Shown here: positions 54,352-62,466 of the stretch, piece by piece
Layout of the letters: the number at the start of each line of letters is the position of its first letter
How positions within the stretch are numbered: position 1 is the stretch's first letter
Assembly (NCBI GenBank): GCA_020635675.1
Contig: JACJZJ010000001.1
Location: 620,001 to 684,000, forward strand
Reading direction: 5' to 3'
Origin: Flavobacteriales bacterium
Lineage (GTDB): Bacteria > Bacteroidota > Bacteroidia > Flavobacteriales_F > PHOS-HE28
Length of the DNA stretch: 64,000 nucleotides
Made by a program: the position numbers and the translations under genes
Notes under the pieces: model-generated
Databases searched by the model: none
What the model was told of the DNA's origin: nothing
What the model saw: only the letters and a program-made list of their open reading frames with translations

Positions 54352-54366
54352 TTTGGTCCGACCAAA
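54352..54366. promoter_or_regulatory. Perfect inverted repeat, possible operator
   Basis: TTTGGTC-C-GACCAAA, seven bases each side of a single central base, 18 bases before the ATG at 54385. It is too short to be a strong terminator and could be a repressor or activator site. Confidence 0.3.
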
Positions 54367-54384
54367 GATCAAAAGACCACCATC

Positions 54385-54900
54385 ATGAGAACCTTCATCG
54401 ATCGTACCCCGAGCAGCTTGCTTGCCGCTTTTTTGTTTGCGATACTCCTGGCCTTTTCCGCGCTCGCGGCGAAGGCCCAGGATGGCCATTTTCTGATGAT
54501 CACCGGTCATCTCATCTGTCCGCCGGGCTTGGATAAGGAGGCGTCCGCTTACATGGAGGCCGGTGACGGAGAACGCATGGCGATCCGTCTGAAAAGGAAC
54601 GGACGGTTCCGGCTCATCGTTCCGATATCGGATAGATATCTCCTGCATTTCCAGATGCCCGGTTGTGTCAGCAAGGAGGTCGTCATCGATGCCACCCATG
54701 TCGCCGATGTCCGGCGCGCTGGTGAACATCGGACGACCTTCGACGTGGTCTTGCACGCCGATGATCCGGAACGATCGGCCAGATACCTGCGTCCGGTGGG
54801 CAGCATCGTCCTTCGGAGTATGGCAGGGGCACCTCGTATCACCTATGACTACCAGCTCGCCCCGGTCAGTTCCTTCACGGCTTGGAGCGAGGAGGATTAG
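54385..54900 (+). CDS. Small exported protein of unknown function
   Basis: 171 residues. A long signal peptide (hydrophobic LLAAFLFAILLAFSALAAKA, then Q). The mature domain of about 130 residues has a beta pattern (FLMITGHLICPPGLDKEASA, MAIRLKRNGRFRLIVPI, YLLHFQMPGCVSKEVVID), resembling the beta-sandwich of carboxypeptidase-like or transthyretin-like exported proteins of this phylum, but with no confident family match. It follows the two-component operon after 132 bases and may be controlled by it. Confidence 0.65.
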   Translation: MRTFIDRTPSSLLAAFLFAILLAFSALAAKAQDGHFLMITGHLICPPGLDKEASAYMEAGDGERMAIRLKRNGRFRLIVPISDRYLLHFQMPGCVSKEVVIDATHVADVRRAGEHRTTFDVVLHADDPERSARYLRPVGSIVLRSMAGAPRITYDYQLAPVSSFTAWSEED

Positions 54901-54949
54901 ATGATCCGTCCATGCAACGAGGCTCTTTCTTAATTTCGCGCCCCTGCTC

Positions 54950-55025
54950 GGGGTGTAGCGCAGCCCGGTAGCGCACTTGCATGGGGTGCAAGTGGTCGCT
55001 GGTTCGAATCCAGTCACCCCGACCA
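54950..55025 (+). tRNA. tRNA-Pro (anticodon GGG)
   Basis: 76 bases including an encoded CCA. The acceptor stem CGGGGTG (54950-54956) pairs with CACCCCG (55015-55021). The anticodon stem CTTGC/GCAAG encloses loop ATGGGGT, giving anticodon GGG at 54983-54985. The T arm holds GGTTCGAATCC. Confidence 0.97.
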
Positions 55026-55029
55026 GCAG

Positions 55030-55059
55030 GAAGGATCCCGCCAAATGGCGGGATCCTTC
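55030..55059 (+). terminator. Hairpin after tRNA-Pro, probable terminator
   Basis: A 13-bp perfect stem (55030-55042 with 55047-55059) and an AAAT loop, five bases after the tRNA; no long T run. Confidence 0.65.
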
Positions 55060-55252
55060 GCTTCCGCCCCGACCGAGCTCCTTGAACGGTCTGCGCATGA
55101 CGGATCACCATTCACACGCGATGGTGCCCCCTGATCCTCCTTGGTGGGACGGACCGTTGCCACCATCGGGCCGTTCACGGATCTTATCGAAGGGGGCGTC
55201 CTGCGCAGGTATGCGCGCATACCTTTGGGGCCAACCTGCACCACATCATTTC

Positions 55253-57160
55253 ATGCAACCTCAAGCACTAGGCCTTGGCAGCCTCGTGGCGATCCTTCTA
55301 TTCGTCTCCTGTGGGAGCGAACAGGAGGGGGCGTCCACCGCTCCGGTCACCGGGCCTGATACCAACTTCCACGTTATGGATCCGCACAGCGCCGCACGGC
55401 CGGAAGAGGCCGTTATCCAGCACCTCGATCTCGACATCCGCGTTGACATGGATTCCGAACGGATTGCGGGAACAGCCACCTACACCCTGAAGTCAGGACA
55501 TGCCGACCAGGTGATCTTCGACACCGATTCGCTCGACATCGAGAGCGTGGAACTCCCTGATGGCAAGCCGCTCGAGTACGCGCTGAGCCATGCCGGCCTG
55601 CTCGGTTCGCCGCTCACGGTGCAGATCCCGAAGGACGCTGACAAGCTCACGATCCGATACGCCACCACCAAGGGCGCCCGCGCGCTGCAGTGGTTGTCGC
55701 CGCGGCAGACCCACGACAAGCAGAAGCCGTTCCTCTTCACGCAGGGCGAGGCGATCCTGACGCGCACCTGGATCCCCATCCAGGACAGTCCGGGGATCCG
55801 CTTCACCTACAATGCCCATGTGCAGGTGCCGAAAGACCTGCTGGCGGTGATGAGTGCGACGAACCCGCAGGAACGGTCCGCCGATGGGAAGTACAGTTTC
55901 ACGATGGACAAGCCCATACCGGCCTACCTGATGGCGCTGGCCGTGGGCGACATCGCCTTCAAGCCAGTGGGCCCGCGCACCGGCGTGTATGCGGAGCCCG
56001 GCGTGGTGGACACTGCCGCCTGGGAACTGGCCGACATGGAGCACATGGTGGAAGCCGCCGAGAAGCTCTACGGGCCCTACCGCTGGGACCGCTACGACGT
56101 GCTGGTCCTGCCGCCGAGCTTTCCCTTCGGCGGCATGGAGAACCCGCGGCTCACCTTCGCCACACCGACCATCCTGGCCGGCGACCGGTCGCTCACGGCA
56201 TTGGTGGCGCATGAGCTGGCGCACAGTTGGAGCGGCAACCTCGTGACCAACGCCACGTGGAACGATTTCTGGCTCAACGAGGGCTTCACCGTCTACTTCG
56301 AGAAGCGCATCTGCGAGCAGCTCTACGGCAAGGAGTACGCCTCCATGCTCGCATTGCTCGGCTACCAGGACCTGAAGGGAACGGTCGCCAAACTGGACGC
56401 GGCGGGTGACTCGGCGGACACGCGATTGAAATTGGACCTGACCGGACGAGATCCGGACGATGGCATGACCGACGTGGCCTACGAGAAGGGCTACTCCTTC
56501 CTGAAACGCCTGGAGACCGCGGCAGGCAGGGAGAAGTTCGATGCCTTTCTGCGCGGCTACTTCGACCATTTCGCCTTCCAGGGCATGACCACCGAACGCT
56601 TCCTCGACTATTTGAACGCGAAGCTGATCCAGCCGGAGCATCTGCAGGTGGACGTACACCAGTGGGTCTATGAGCCGGGTATTCCGAAGGACCTGGTGAT
56701 GCCGACCTCGGACGCGTTCGCCAAGGTGGAGCACGAGCTGGATCGCTGGAAGAACGGCACTCCGGCCAGGGACCTCGATACCAGGGACTGGGTGACCTTC
56801 CAGTGGATGCACTTCCTGCGCCACCTGCCGGAGGGGTTGTCGGACAAGAAGATGGACGACCTGGACAACACCTTCCAATTCACACGTTCCGGCAATTCCG
56901 AAGTGGTGGCGGTCTGGCTCGAACAGTGCGTGAAGAACGATCATGAGCAGGCCTATGACCGTCTCGATTCGTTCCTGACCACCGTCGGTCGCCGGAAGTT
57001 CCTCACACCCCTTTACGAGGCGTTGATCAAGACCGAGAAGGGCAAGGCGCTCGCGATGAACATCTACAAGGCCGCGCGCCCGAACTACCACGCCGTGTCC
57101 GTCCGCACGATAGACGACCTGCTGAACTGGAAGCAGATGAGCGATCCGGTGACGCTCTGA
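55253..57160 (+). CDS. M1-family aminopeptidase lipoprotein
   Basis: 635 residues from the ATG at 55253 (MQPQALGLGSLVAILLFVSC, lipobox Cys20); longer in-frame starts reach back into the tRNA and are rejected. The M1 N-terminal domain (HLDLDIRVDMDSERIAGTAT) is followed by the exopeptidase motif GGMENP (Glu296). The zinc site is HELAH (His320, Glu321, His324) with the third ligand Glu343 in LNEGFTVYFE. The C-terminal helical repeat resembles leukotriene A4 hydrolase (GYSFLKRLETAAGREKFDAF, WVYEPGIP). It probably trims N-terminal residues from peptides in the periplasm or at the outer membrane. Confidence 0.93.
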   Translation: MQPQALGLGSLVAILLFVSCGSEQEGASTAPVTGPDTNFHVMDPHSAARPEEAVIQHLDLDIRVDMDSERIAGTATYTLKSGHADQVIFDTDSLDIESVELPDGKPLEYALSHAGLLGSPLTVQIPKDADKLTIRYATTKGARALQWLSPRQTHDKQKPFLFTQGEAILTRTWIPIQDSPGIRFTYNAHVQVPKDLLAVMSATNPQERSADGKYSFTMDKPIPAYLMALAVGDIAFKPVGPRTGVYAEPGVVDTAAWELADMEHMVEAAEKLYGPYRWDRYDVLVLPPSFPFGGMENPRLTFATPTILAGDRSLTALVAHELAHSWSGNLVTNATWNDFWLNEGFTVYFEKRICEQLYGKEYASMLALLGYQDLKGTVAKLDAAGDSADTRLKLDLTGRDPDDGMTDVAYEKGYSFLKRLETAAGREKFDAFLRGYFDHFAFQGMTTERFLDYLNAKLIQPEHLQVDVHQWVYEPGIPKDLVMPTSDAFAKVEHELDRWKNGTPARDLDTRDWVTFQWMHFLRHLPEGLSDKKMDDLDNTFQFTRSGNSEVVAVWLEQCVKNDHEQAYDRLDSFLTTVGRRKFLTPLYEALIKTEKGKALAMNIYKAARPNYHAVSVRTIDDLLNWKQMSDPVTL

Positions 57161-57179
57161 CAGGCACGTTCGAAAATGA

Positions 57180-57205
57180 AAAGGCCCCTGCATGCAGGGG
57201 CCTTT
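57180..57205. terminator. Bidirectional terminator between convergent genes
   Basis: A perfect 26-base palindrome with A-rich and T-rich ends, between the M1 peptidase stop (57160) and the convergent thioredoxin gene stop (57229). It suits both strands. Confidence 0.85.
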
Positions 57206-57228
57206 CGTTCGTGGGGCGAGCCTTCGCC

Positions 57229-58053
57229 TTACCGGGCGATGGTGATCCGGCTTACTGCGCTGTTCCGGCCACCGGCGTTGAGCTTCAGCAGGTAGCAGCC
57301 GTCGCTCAGGTCGCTCAGATCGAGCGTGCGGCGGTCGTTGTTGGTGGTCATCGTGCCGAGATCGCTGGTACGCACGCGGTGGCCGACAAGGTCATAGATC
57401 TCCACCGTGATCGCGGCGGCACGCGTACTGCTCCATTGCACCTCGATCAGGCCGGTGCTGGGCGTTGGGTGGACGTTCGTGATCGTCAGGGCTCCGGTTT
57501 CGCCGATCCCGGCCACGCAGGCGGCGGGTTGGATGTTGCTGCCGGAAGGGAACGCCTGCACGAAGGTGTTCATGTCTGTCAATGGCCAGATGTCGTGGTT
57601 GATCATCACGTTATTGGGGCTGATCAGGCAGAACGTGGGGAACGCGGTAACGCCAAAGGTCGAGGTGACCGTGCCGCCGCCCCCCTCGGTGCTCACGGCC
57701 GGGGCATGGGCGTAAGGTCCGCCATACGTGGCCTCATAGGCGATCACGGCGGCCGTGTTGTCGGTGCCGTTGTTCAGCGTCAGGCAGATCAGGTCGGCGG
57801 AATTGCAGCCGTAGGTCTCGTGGAGCTGGCTGAAGGTCGGCTGCCAAGTCTGGCATGGCCCGCACGTGTCGAAGAAGAAGTCGACGATCACGTACTTGCC
57901 CTGGGAGGTGTAGTTGTACAGATCATGCACGTTGCCCTCAACGTCCGTCACCGTGAAATTCGCCACCGTGGAACCGTTGGGATAATTGTTCGCCTGACCG
58001 ATGGCCAGCAGGCCGAGCGAACAGGTGATGATACCGAGTAATGCTCGTTTCAT
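57229..58053 (-). CDS. Secreted thioredoxin-like (TlpA/AhpC-type) protein with T9SS sorting domain
   Basis: 274 residues. A signal peptide (MKRALLGIITCSLGLLAIGQ) is followed by a redoxin domain with CGPC (Cys64 and Cys67) in DFFFDTCGPCQTWQP, and the cis-Pro segment VTAFPTFCLI. From about residue 190 there is a T9SS type A tail (ITNVHPTPSTGLIEVQWSS...GCYLLKLNAGG...SRITIAR). A disulfide oxidoreductase sent to the cell surface is unusual compared with periplasmic TlpA; it could act on disulfide-rich secreted proteins. It is transcribed as a single gene facing the M1 peptidase. Confidence 0.88.
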   Translation of the reverse strand: MKRALLGIITCSLGLLAIGQANNYPNGSTVANFTVTDVEGNVHDLYNYTSQGKYVIVDFFFDTCGPCQTWQPTFSQLHETYGCNSADLICLTLNNGTDNTAAVIAYEATYGGPYAHAPAVSTEGGGGTVTSTFGVTAFPTFCLISPNNVMINHDIWPLTDMNTFVQAFPSGSNIQPAACVAGIGETGALTITNVHPTPSTGLIEVQWSSTRAAAITVEIYDLVGHRVRTSDLGTMTTNNDRRTLDLSDLSDGCYLLKLNAGGRNSAVSRITIAR

Positions 58054-58138
58054 GGGAACAGGTTTTCAGCAAGGTAATCCTCCCGCCGAGGTGTACGTGA
58101 CACGACCATGGTGTGAAATAGGGATCCCGACCGGCGTT

Positions 58139-58774
58139 TCAGGGATGGAGCAGCCGGCCGATCGGCAGCGGGTCCAACTGGTGACCACCCCCGAAGCGGT
58201 GGACCTGGCACTGGACGCCGGCCTTGCGCAGCTTGGCGCTGTTCGCGTCCAGCACATCCGGGCCGGTGATCGTGTCCTTTTCGCCATGTACCAAGTGGAC
58301 GCGTGTGCTCTTCCAGCGTTTTGCGAGGAGTTCCGCGCTCGGTTCGGGGGGAAGGGTCCCGCTCCAGAACACCAGGTCAGCGAATTGTTGGGTACCTGCC
58401 AGCGACCAACGCGCCGCCGTGGCCACTCCTTGGGAGAAACCCAGGACATGGAGCGGCACGGGGCCCGTGTCCTTCATCAGCAGGTCGGTGAGCGTATCGA
58501 GGTAGCCGATCTGGTCCTGGATCTCGTGTTCGCGGTCCTCGCGCGTCATCCACGTGGCGCCCACACGTTTGTGCGCCTCGTCCAGGTAGAAGCGGGACAG
58601 CCCCTCCGGCGCCACGATCAGCAGGCCCTGTTGCTGGCCTTCGAAGGCGTTCAGGAAGAAGCGGGCGAGTTGGCCATAGCCGTGCAGCACGATCCAGATC
58701 GCCCGGGCCGTTCCGACGTCGCCGAGCACATGGTAGCGCGCCGTGCGGGGGACACGGATGTGGCGTTCTTCCAT
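58139..58774 (-). CDS. Alpha/beta hydrolase (phospholipase/carboxylesterase-like)
   Basis: 211 residues from the ATG at 58774 (MEERHIRVPRTARYHVLGDV); the much longer open frame upstream is a shadow of the E1 gene. Features are the oxyanion region IWIVLHGYGQLA, nucleophile Ser114 in LGFSQG, the probable acid in HGEKDTITGPD and His in FGGGHQLDP near the end. It is a cytoplasmic esterase of the AB_hydrolase_2-like type with unknown substrate. The gene lies downstream of the E1 gene after a purine-rich spacer. Confidence 0.85.
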   Translation of the reverse strand: MEERHIRVPRTARYHVLGDVGTARAIWIVLHGYGQLARFFLNAFEGQQQGLLIVAPEGLSRFYLDEAHKRVGATWMTREDREHEIQDQIGYLDTLTDLLMKDTGPVPLHVLGFSQGVATAARWSLAGTQQFADLVFWSGTLPPEPSAELLAKRWKSTRVHLVHGEKDTITGPDVLDANSAKLRKAGVQCQVHRFGGGHQLDPLPIGRLLHP

Positions 58775-58893
58775 GGTGTACAAGAGTACAAAGGTGTGAG
58801 GTGGAATGTGAGAAAGAGAGAGTATGTGAAGGTGAGCGCGTGAGAAAGTGAGGAAGGGTGGGAGGGTGCTCCAGCGGACGGCGATGCACCGAC

Positions 58894-61005
58894 TCAGAAC
58901 CGGAGCAACGCGTCCAGTGCGTCGCCCACCTTCTCCGCGTTCGGGATCATCGCCTCCTCCAGCGTGCTGTTCAGTGGGATCGCCGGCATGTCGGCGGAGC
59001 CGATGGAGCGCACCGGTGCGTCGAGAGCGTCGAAGCACACATCGTTGATCCGTCCGGCCAGCGCTTGTGCGAAGCTGTTGGTCAACTGCTCTTCGGTCAC
59101 CACCAGGCAGCGACCGTGGCGGCGTACCGCGTTCATCACCGTCTCCTCGTCCAGCGGGACCAACGTGCGCAGGTCGATGATGGTGACCCGGCCCGGGAAT
59201 TGCTTCGCGGCGCCCTTTGCCCAATACACGCCCATGCCGTAGGTCACGATCACCGCAGCCTCGCCCTTTTCCACTGTGGACGGGTCGGCCTCCTGCACGA
59301 TGCGGGCCTTGCCGAAGGGGATGATGTAGTCGGGACCGGGCTCGATGGTCTTGGCCTCCTCGGTGCCCTTGATCTTGCTCCAGTAGAGGCCCTTGTGCTC
59401 CAGCATCACCACCGGGTTGGGGTCGCGGTAGGCCGCCTTCAGCAACCCCTTCAGGTCGGCGCCGGTGCTGGGGTAGGCGATCTTGATGCCCTTGATGTTG
59501 CATAGCACGCTCTCCACGCTGCTGCTGTGGTACGGCCCGCCACTGCCGTAGGCGCCGATGGGCACGCGGATGATGCAACTCACCGGCCACTTGCCCACGG
59601 TGAGGTAGCAGCTGCGGGCCACTTCGGTGAAGAGTTGGTTGAGCCCCGGCCAGATGTAGTCTGCGAACTGCACCTCCACGATCGGCTTCAGGCCGGCGGC
59701 GCTCATGCCCACGGTGCTACCGATGATGAAGGCCTCCTGGATAGGGGTGTTGAACACGCGGTGGTCGCCGAAGTCACGCGCCAGTGTGGCCGCCTCGCGG
59801 AACACGCCGCCGAGCCGGCCGCCCACGTCCTGCCCATAGAGCAGGCAGCGCGGGTCCTCCTGCATCAGCTCACGGATGGCGAACAGCGCGCAGTCCACCA
59901 TCACCGTCGGTTCGCGGTCGGCGGGGGCGCGCTCACCCTTTTCCTCCGTCACGTCGGTCGGTGCGAACACGTGCGTGGTCAGATCGTCCGGCGTGGGGTC
60001 GGGGGCGTTGCGGGCCTCGTCGAAGTCGGCCTTCACCGTGGCGATGGCCTTCTTCTCCACCTCCTTCAGGCCCTCCTGCTTGATCCCCTGGTCCAGCAGG
60101 TATTGGAAGAAGCGCGGGTAGGGGTCGCGCTTGCGGTGCTCGGCCAGGTCGTCCGGACTGCGGTAGAACTCCATCCGTACGCCGCTCGTGTGGTGGTTCA
60201 GCAGGGGCACCTTGGCGTGCACCAGGAAGGGACGGCGCTCCTTGCGTACCGCGGCGATCACCTCCTGCAGCGTGCTCCAGCACGTGGCGAAGTCGGTGCC
60301 ATCGATGCTGCGCACCTCCAGGCCCTTGAAGCCTTTGGCGTATTGCGGTGCATCGGCCACGCGGATCTCCTCGGAACTTGCGCTGATATCCCACTCGTTG
60401 TCCTGCACCAGGTAGATGATCGGCAGCTGCTTCAGCACGGCCATCTGGAAGGCCTCGGCCACCTCGCCCTCGGTGATGGAGGCGTCGCCCAGGGAGCACA
60501 CCACCACGGGCGGCTCGTCCGGCGTGTCGTGCGCGATGCCCGCCTGTTCCTTGTACCACATCCCCAGGGCGATGCCGGTGGTGGGGATGGCCTGCATGCC
60601 TGTGGCGCTGCTCTGGTGCGGGATCTTCGGCATGTCGTCGCGGCGGAGACTGGGGTGGCCGTAGTAGGTGCGACCGCCGCTGAAGGGGTCGTCCACCTTG
60701 GCCATCAGCTGCAGCATCAGTTCGTAGGGCCGCATGCCGATGCCCAGCAGGATGCTGTCATCGCGGTAGTAAGGGGCTACGAAGTCCTGCGGCTTCAGCT
60801 GCAGACCCAGCGCCAGCTGGATGGCCTCGTGCCCGCGGCTGGTGGCGTGCACGTACTTGGCGGTGAACTTGGCGTGCTCCTCATAGATGTCGGTCATCGC
60901 CTTGGCCATACACATGAGCTCCCAGGCGCGCAGCAGCGTGTCGCGGTCGGGCGTGGCGGCGGAGGCGTGGGCCGGCTTCATTTTCACGGTCGCAGGCATC
61001 GGCAA
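58894..61005 (-). CDS. 2-oxoacid dehydrogenase E1 component, fused alpha and beta subunits
   Basis: 703 residues. Residues about 20-330 are the E1 alpha domain (HATSRGHEAIQLALGLQLKP; TPP/Mg motif starting GDASITEGEVAEAFQMAVLK and ending at the Asn of VQDNEWD). Residues about 370-700 are the E1 beta domain (DCALFAIRELMQEDPRCLLY, GQDVGGRLGGVFR, NTPIQEAFIIGSTVGMSAAG, EHKGLYWSK). In many bacteria these are two genes; Bacteroidota often carry them as one. The reaction is thiamine-dependent decarboxylation of pyruvate or branched-chain 2-oxoacids, feeding E2. The substrate cannot be fixed from the sequence, and E2/E3 are not in this window. Confidence 0.93.
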   Translation of the reverse strand: MPMPATVKMKPAHASAATPDRDTLLRAWELMCMAKAMTDIYEEHAKFTAKYVHATSRGHEAIQLALGLQLKPQDFVAPYYRDDSILLGIGMRPYELMLQLMAKVDDPFSGGRTYYGHPSLRRDDMPKIPHQSSATGMQAIPTTGIALGMWYKEQAGIAHDTPDEPPVVVCSLGDASITEGEVAEAFQMAVLKQLPIIYLVQDNEWDISASSEEIRVADAPQYAKGFKGLEVRSIDGTDFATCWSTLQEVIAAVRKERRPFLVHAKVPLLNHHTSGVRMEFYRSPDDLAEHRKRDPYPRFFQYLLDQGIKQEGLKEVEKKAIATVKADFDEARNAPDPTPDDLTTHVFAPTDVTEEKGERAPADREPTVMVDCALFAIRELMQEDPRCLLYGQDVGGRLGGVFREAATLARDFGDHRVFNTPIQEAFIIGSTVGMSAAGLKPIVEVQFADYIWPGLNQLFTEVARSCYLTVGKWPVSCIIRVPIGAYGSGGPYHSSSVESVLCNIKGIKIAYPSTGADLKGLLKAAYRDPNPVVMLEHKGLYWSKIKGTEEAKTIEPGPDYIIPFGKARIVQEADPSTVEKGEAAVIVTYGMGVYWAKGAAKQFPGRVTIIDLRTLVPLDEETVMNAVRRHGRCLVVTEEQLTNSFAQALAGRINDVCFDALDAPVRSIGSADMPAIPLNSTLEEAMIPNAEKVGDALDALLRF

Positions 61006-61040
61006 TGGGCGGGACCGGCGAAGTTAGGGGACAGGGGCGA

Positions 61041-61084
61041 GGGGACACGACATCCGCGGCGCAGCTGTGGATGAACGCGGGGGA
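61041..61084. repeat. REP-like palindromic repeat, class 2, copy 1
   Basis: A GGGGACACGACATCCGCGGC-type sequence with imperfect palindrome TCCGCGG/CTGTGGA, then GAACGCGGGGG. It matches the copy at 61968-62010. Confidence 0.6.
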
Positions 61085-61258
61085 CTAATTCTTTCGAACC
61101 GCCAACCATAAGAGCAGGCCAATGAGCGCAGAGCCAAAGCCAACCCATATTCGAACGTTGTCGCTCACGAACATGCCACCGCCACCTATGAGTCCAGAGA
61201 ATGCCATGAACAACCCAAGAAAGATCACGATGATGCTATTTCTTCCCTTGAAACTCAT
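61085..61258 (-). CDS. 57-residue membrane protein
   Basis: ATG at 61258, stop TAG at 61085-61087. The sequence opens MSFKGRNSIIVIFLGLFMAF, with two hydrophobic helices (about residues 8-24 and 36-54) joined by a Gly-rich turn (IGGGGMFVSDN) and a basic end (AVRKN). The layout is that of a small two-helix membrane protein. Function unknown. It begins an AT-richer segment downstream of the E1 gene. Confidence 0.6.
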   Translation of the reverse strand: MSFKGRNSIIVIFLGLFMAFSGLIGGGGMFVSDNVRIWVGFGSALIGLLLWLAVRKN

Positions 61259-61478
61259 CTAACTATCCGTGCCTCAAGACGCACTCAACCGAGATAGGCC
61301 GATTCCATCAGGAGGGATCTGAATGTTGGAAAGGCATACTCTGTTCGGTATGAGCAGATCATGAGATGTAAAATAGTGAGGGCGAGAAGTGCTCTACATT
61401 TAAATTTGTTGAAAAGGCATATTTCGTGTTGAAAAATCATAGATTCTTTTGAATCACTCTTCACTAACCTTTGTGAAC

Positions 61479-61787
61479 ATGAAGTACATAGTTAAAATTT
61501 GTCGATGGAATGGACCGGTCAAAGAGGTGATGCGGCTTGAATTAAGGAACAACACGCCTACTGCTACTCCACCGCGAAAAGGTAATGCTGGATTCTGGCC
61601 GGAAGTCGTTCATTGGTCTGACAGAGGAATCCTGTGGAAATCAAGGCACAGGATTCGGAGGGAAGCAAGCCCACGATTGATGAGTACTGCGAGGTCCTTG
61701 TTGAGGTCACAGTTGGTTAAGGGAGTATTCAAAATTCTGTTCTCACTGGTCCTGGCTTGGATGATCTTCAAGTTGGGTTGGTCATAG
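61479..61787 (+). CDS. Hypothetical protein, 102 residues, doubtful
   Basis: From the ATG at 61479 (MKYIVKICRWNGPVKEVMRL): a basic protein with one C-terminal hydrophobic helix (ILFSLVLAWMIFKLGW). Base composition is clearly more AT-rich than the rest of the window, especially just upstream (61290-61480). No family is recognised. It could be a foreign small gene or chance. Confidence 0.35.
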   Translation: MKYIVKICRWNGPVKEVMRLELRNNTPTATPPRKGNAGFWPEVVHWSDRGILWKSRHRIRREASPRLMSTARSLLRSQLVKGVFKILFSLVLAWMIFKLGWS

Positions 61788-61807
61788 TACTTTCCTTCCC
61801 CCACGTC

Positions 61808-61831
61808 GCTGGCGCGGATCTGTGATCCGTG
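61808..61831. repeat. REP-like palindromic repeat, class 1, copy 1
   Basis: CGCTGGCGCGGATCTGTGAT and following CCGT, with the imperfect stem CGGAT-CTGTG-ATCCG. Related copies are at 62467-62491 and, inverted, at 63058-63080. Confidence 0.6.
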
Positions 61832-61866
61832 CCTCTTCTCACAAAACCGTGTCCCGTGTCCCTTTC

Positions 61867-61967
61867 TCACAACACCTCCACCTCCAGCATCCCCGGCATC
61901 CCGGCATACGCTCTCGCACTTGAGTAAAGATAGTGGTGCGGCTCCGCCACAAGCCCGGCCTGCACCA
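61867..61967 (-). pseudogene. 3'-end fragment of a REP-associated tyrosine transposase
   Basis: Read on the minus strand it encodes VQAGLVAEPHHYLYSSARAY and then AGMPGMLEVEVL-stop, the normal C-terminal end of a RAYT protein. The first 14 residues are identical to the end of the transposase at 62557-63030. No 5' part of the gene is attached, so this is an orphan fragment. Confidence 0.75.
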
Positions 61968-62010
61968 GGGGACACGGCATCCGCGGCACAGCCGCGGACG
62001 AACGCGGGGG
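61968..62010. repeat. REP-like palindromic repeat, class 2, copy 2
   Basis: GGGGACACGGCATCCGCGGC onward, with the clean stem TCCGCGG-CACAG-CCGCGGA. It matches 61041-61084 and lies directly behind the transposase fragment. Confidence 0.65.
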
Positions 62011-62018
62011 CATATGGC

Positions 62019-62426
62019 CTACAACCCGAGGCGTTGAAACGTTAGTGGGAATTGCCTTCGTAGCTCTGCCATACTTTCAACTGGGCCATCCATTCCGACT
62101 TCGAAGTACTGCCGTACGTTTTCAGTCTCATTCTCGTTCAGGGTGGTCAGTGCGCTATTGAATTTCTCGTCGCCCACACGCTTCATCAATTCTACGAGCA
62201 CCCAACCATGATCATAGCCTGCAACGTCGTATATATCGCGTATTCTCAGAAAGGCTATCATTGAGTCCTCATCAGCTGTCAATGCTGAGTTCATAAGAAC
62301 CACATACGAATTGTATCTATTGCCTAATGCAGAATATAAAGTGTCGGAAATCGGTATACCAGGAGATTGTCCACATGAACAGTATAGACATGCTACGATA
62401 CTGGCCGACCAAAGAGTTATTTTCAT
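62019..62426 (-). CDS. Small putative lipoprotein
   Basis: 135 residues from the ATG at 62426 (MKITLWSASIVACLYCSCGQ); Cys18 after a hydrophobic stretch could be lipidated. The mature part is helical and acidic (DTLYSALGNRYNSYVVLMNS, DDEDSMIAF-like segments, DHGWVLVELMKRVGDEKFNS, NENETENVRQYFEVGMDG). Base composition is more AT-rich than the surroundings. It lies between two repeat-bearing blocks that both end in RAYT 3' sequence, so it may have arrived with, or been framed by, these repeats. Function unknown. Confidence 0.55.
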   Translation of the reverse strand: MKITLWSASIVACLYCSCGQSPGIPISDTLYSALGNRYNSYVVLMNSALTADEDSMIAFLRIRDIYDVAGYDHGWVLVELMKRVGDEKFNSALTTLNENETENVRQYFEVGMDGPVESMAELRRQFPLTFQRLGL

Positions 62427-62466
62427 CCTGCGTTCGTGTCGACCTCCTATGGATGTCCCCCCCCCT

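Noticed and set aside
54977..55252. N-terminal extension of the M1 peptidase frame back to 54977
   Set aside because: The extension begins inside tRNA-Pro and lacks protein features; the start at 55253 gives a lipoprotein signal.
58775..59590. N-terminal extension of the alpha/beta hydrolase frame
   Set aside because: The extended part lies over the E1 gene in another frame; the true start MEERHIRV at 58774 fits the hydrolase fold.
59527..61074. A 515-residue plus-strand frame over the E1 gene
   Set aside because: A shadow of the fused E1 gene; no recognisable motifs.
61610..61975. A 121-residue minus-strand frame across the RAYT fragment
   Set aside because: It reads the RAYT fragment in the wrong frame and covers repeat sequence; the fragment in its proper frame is reported as a pseudogene.
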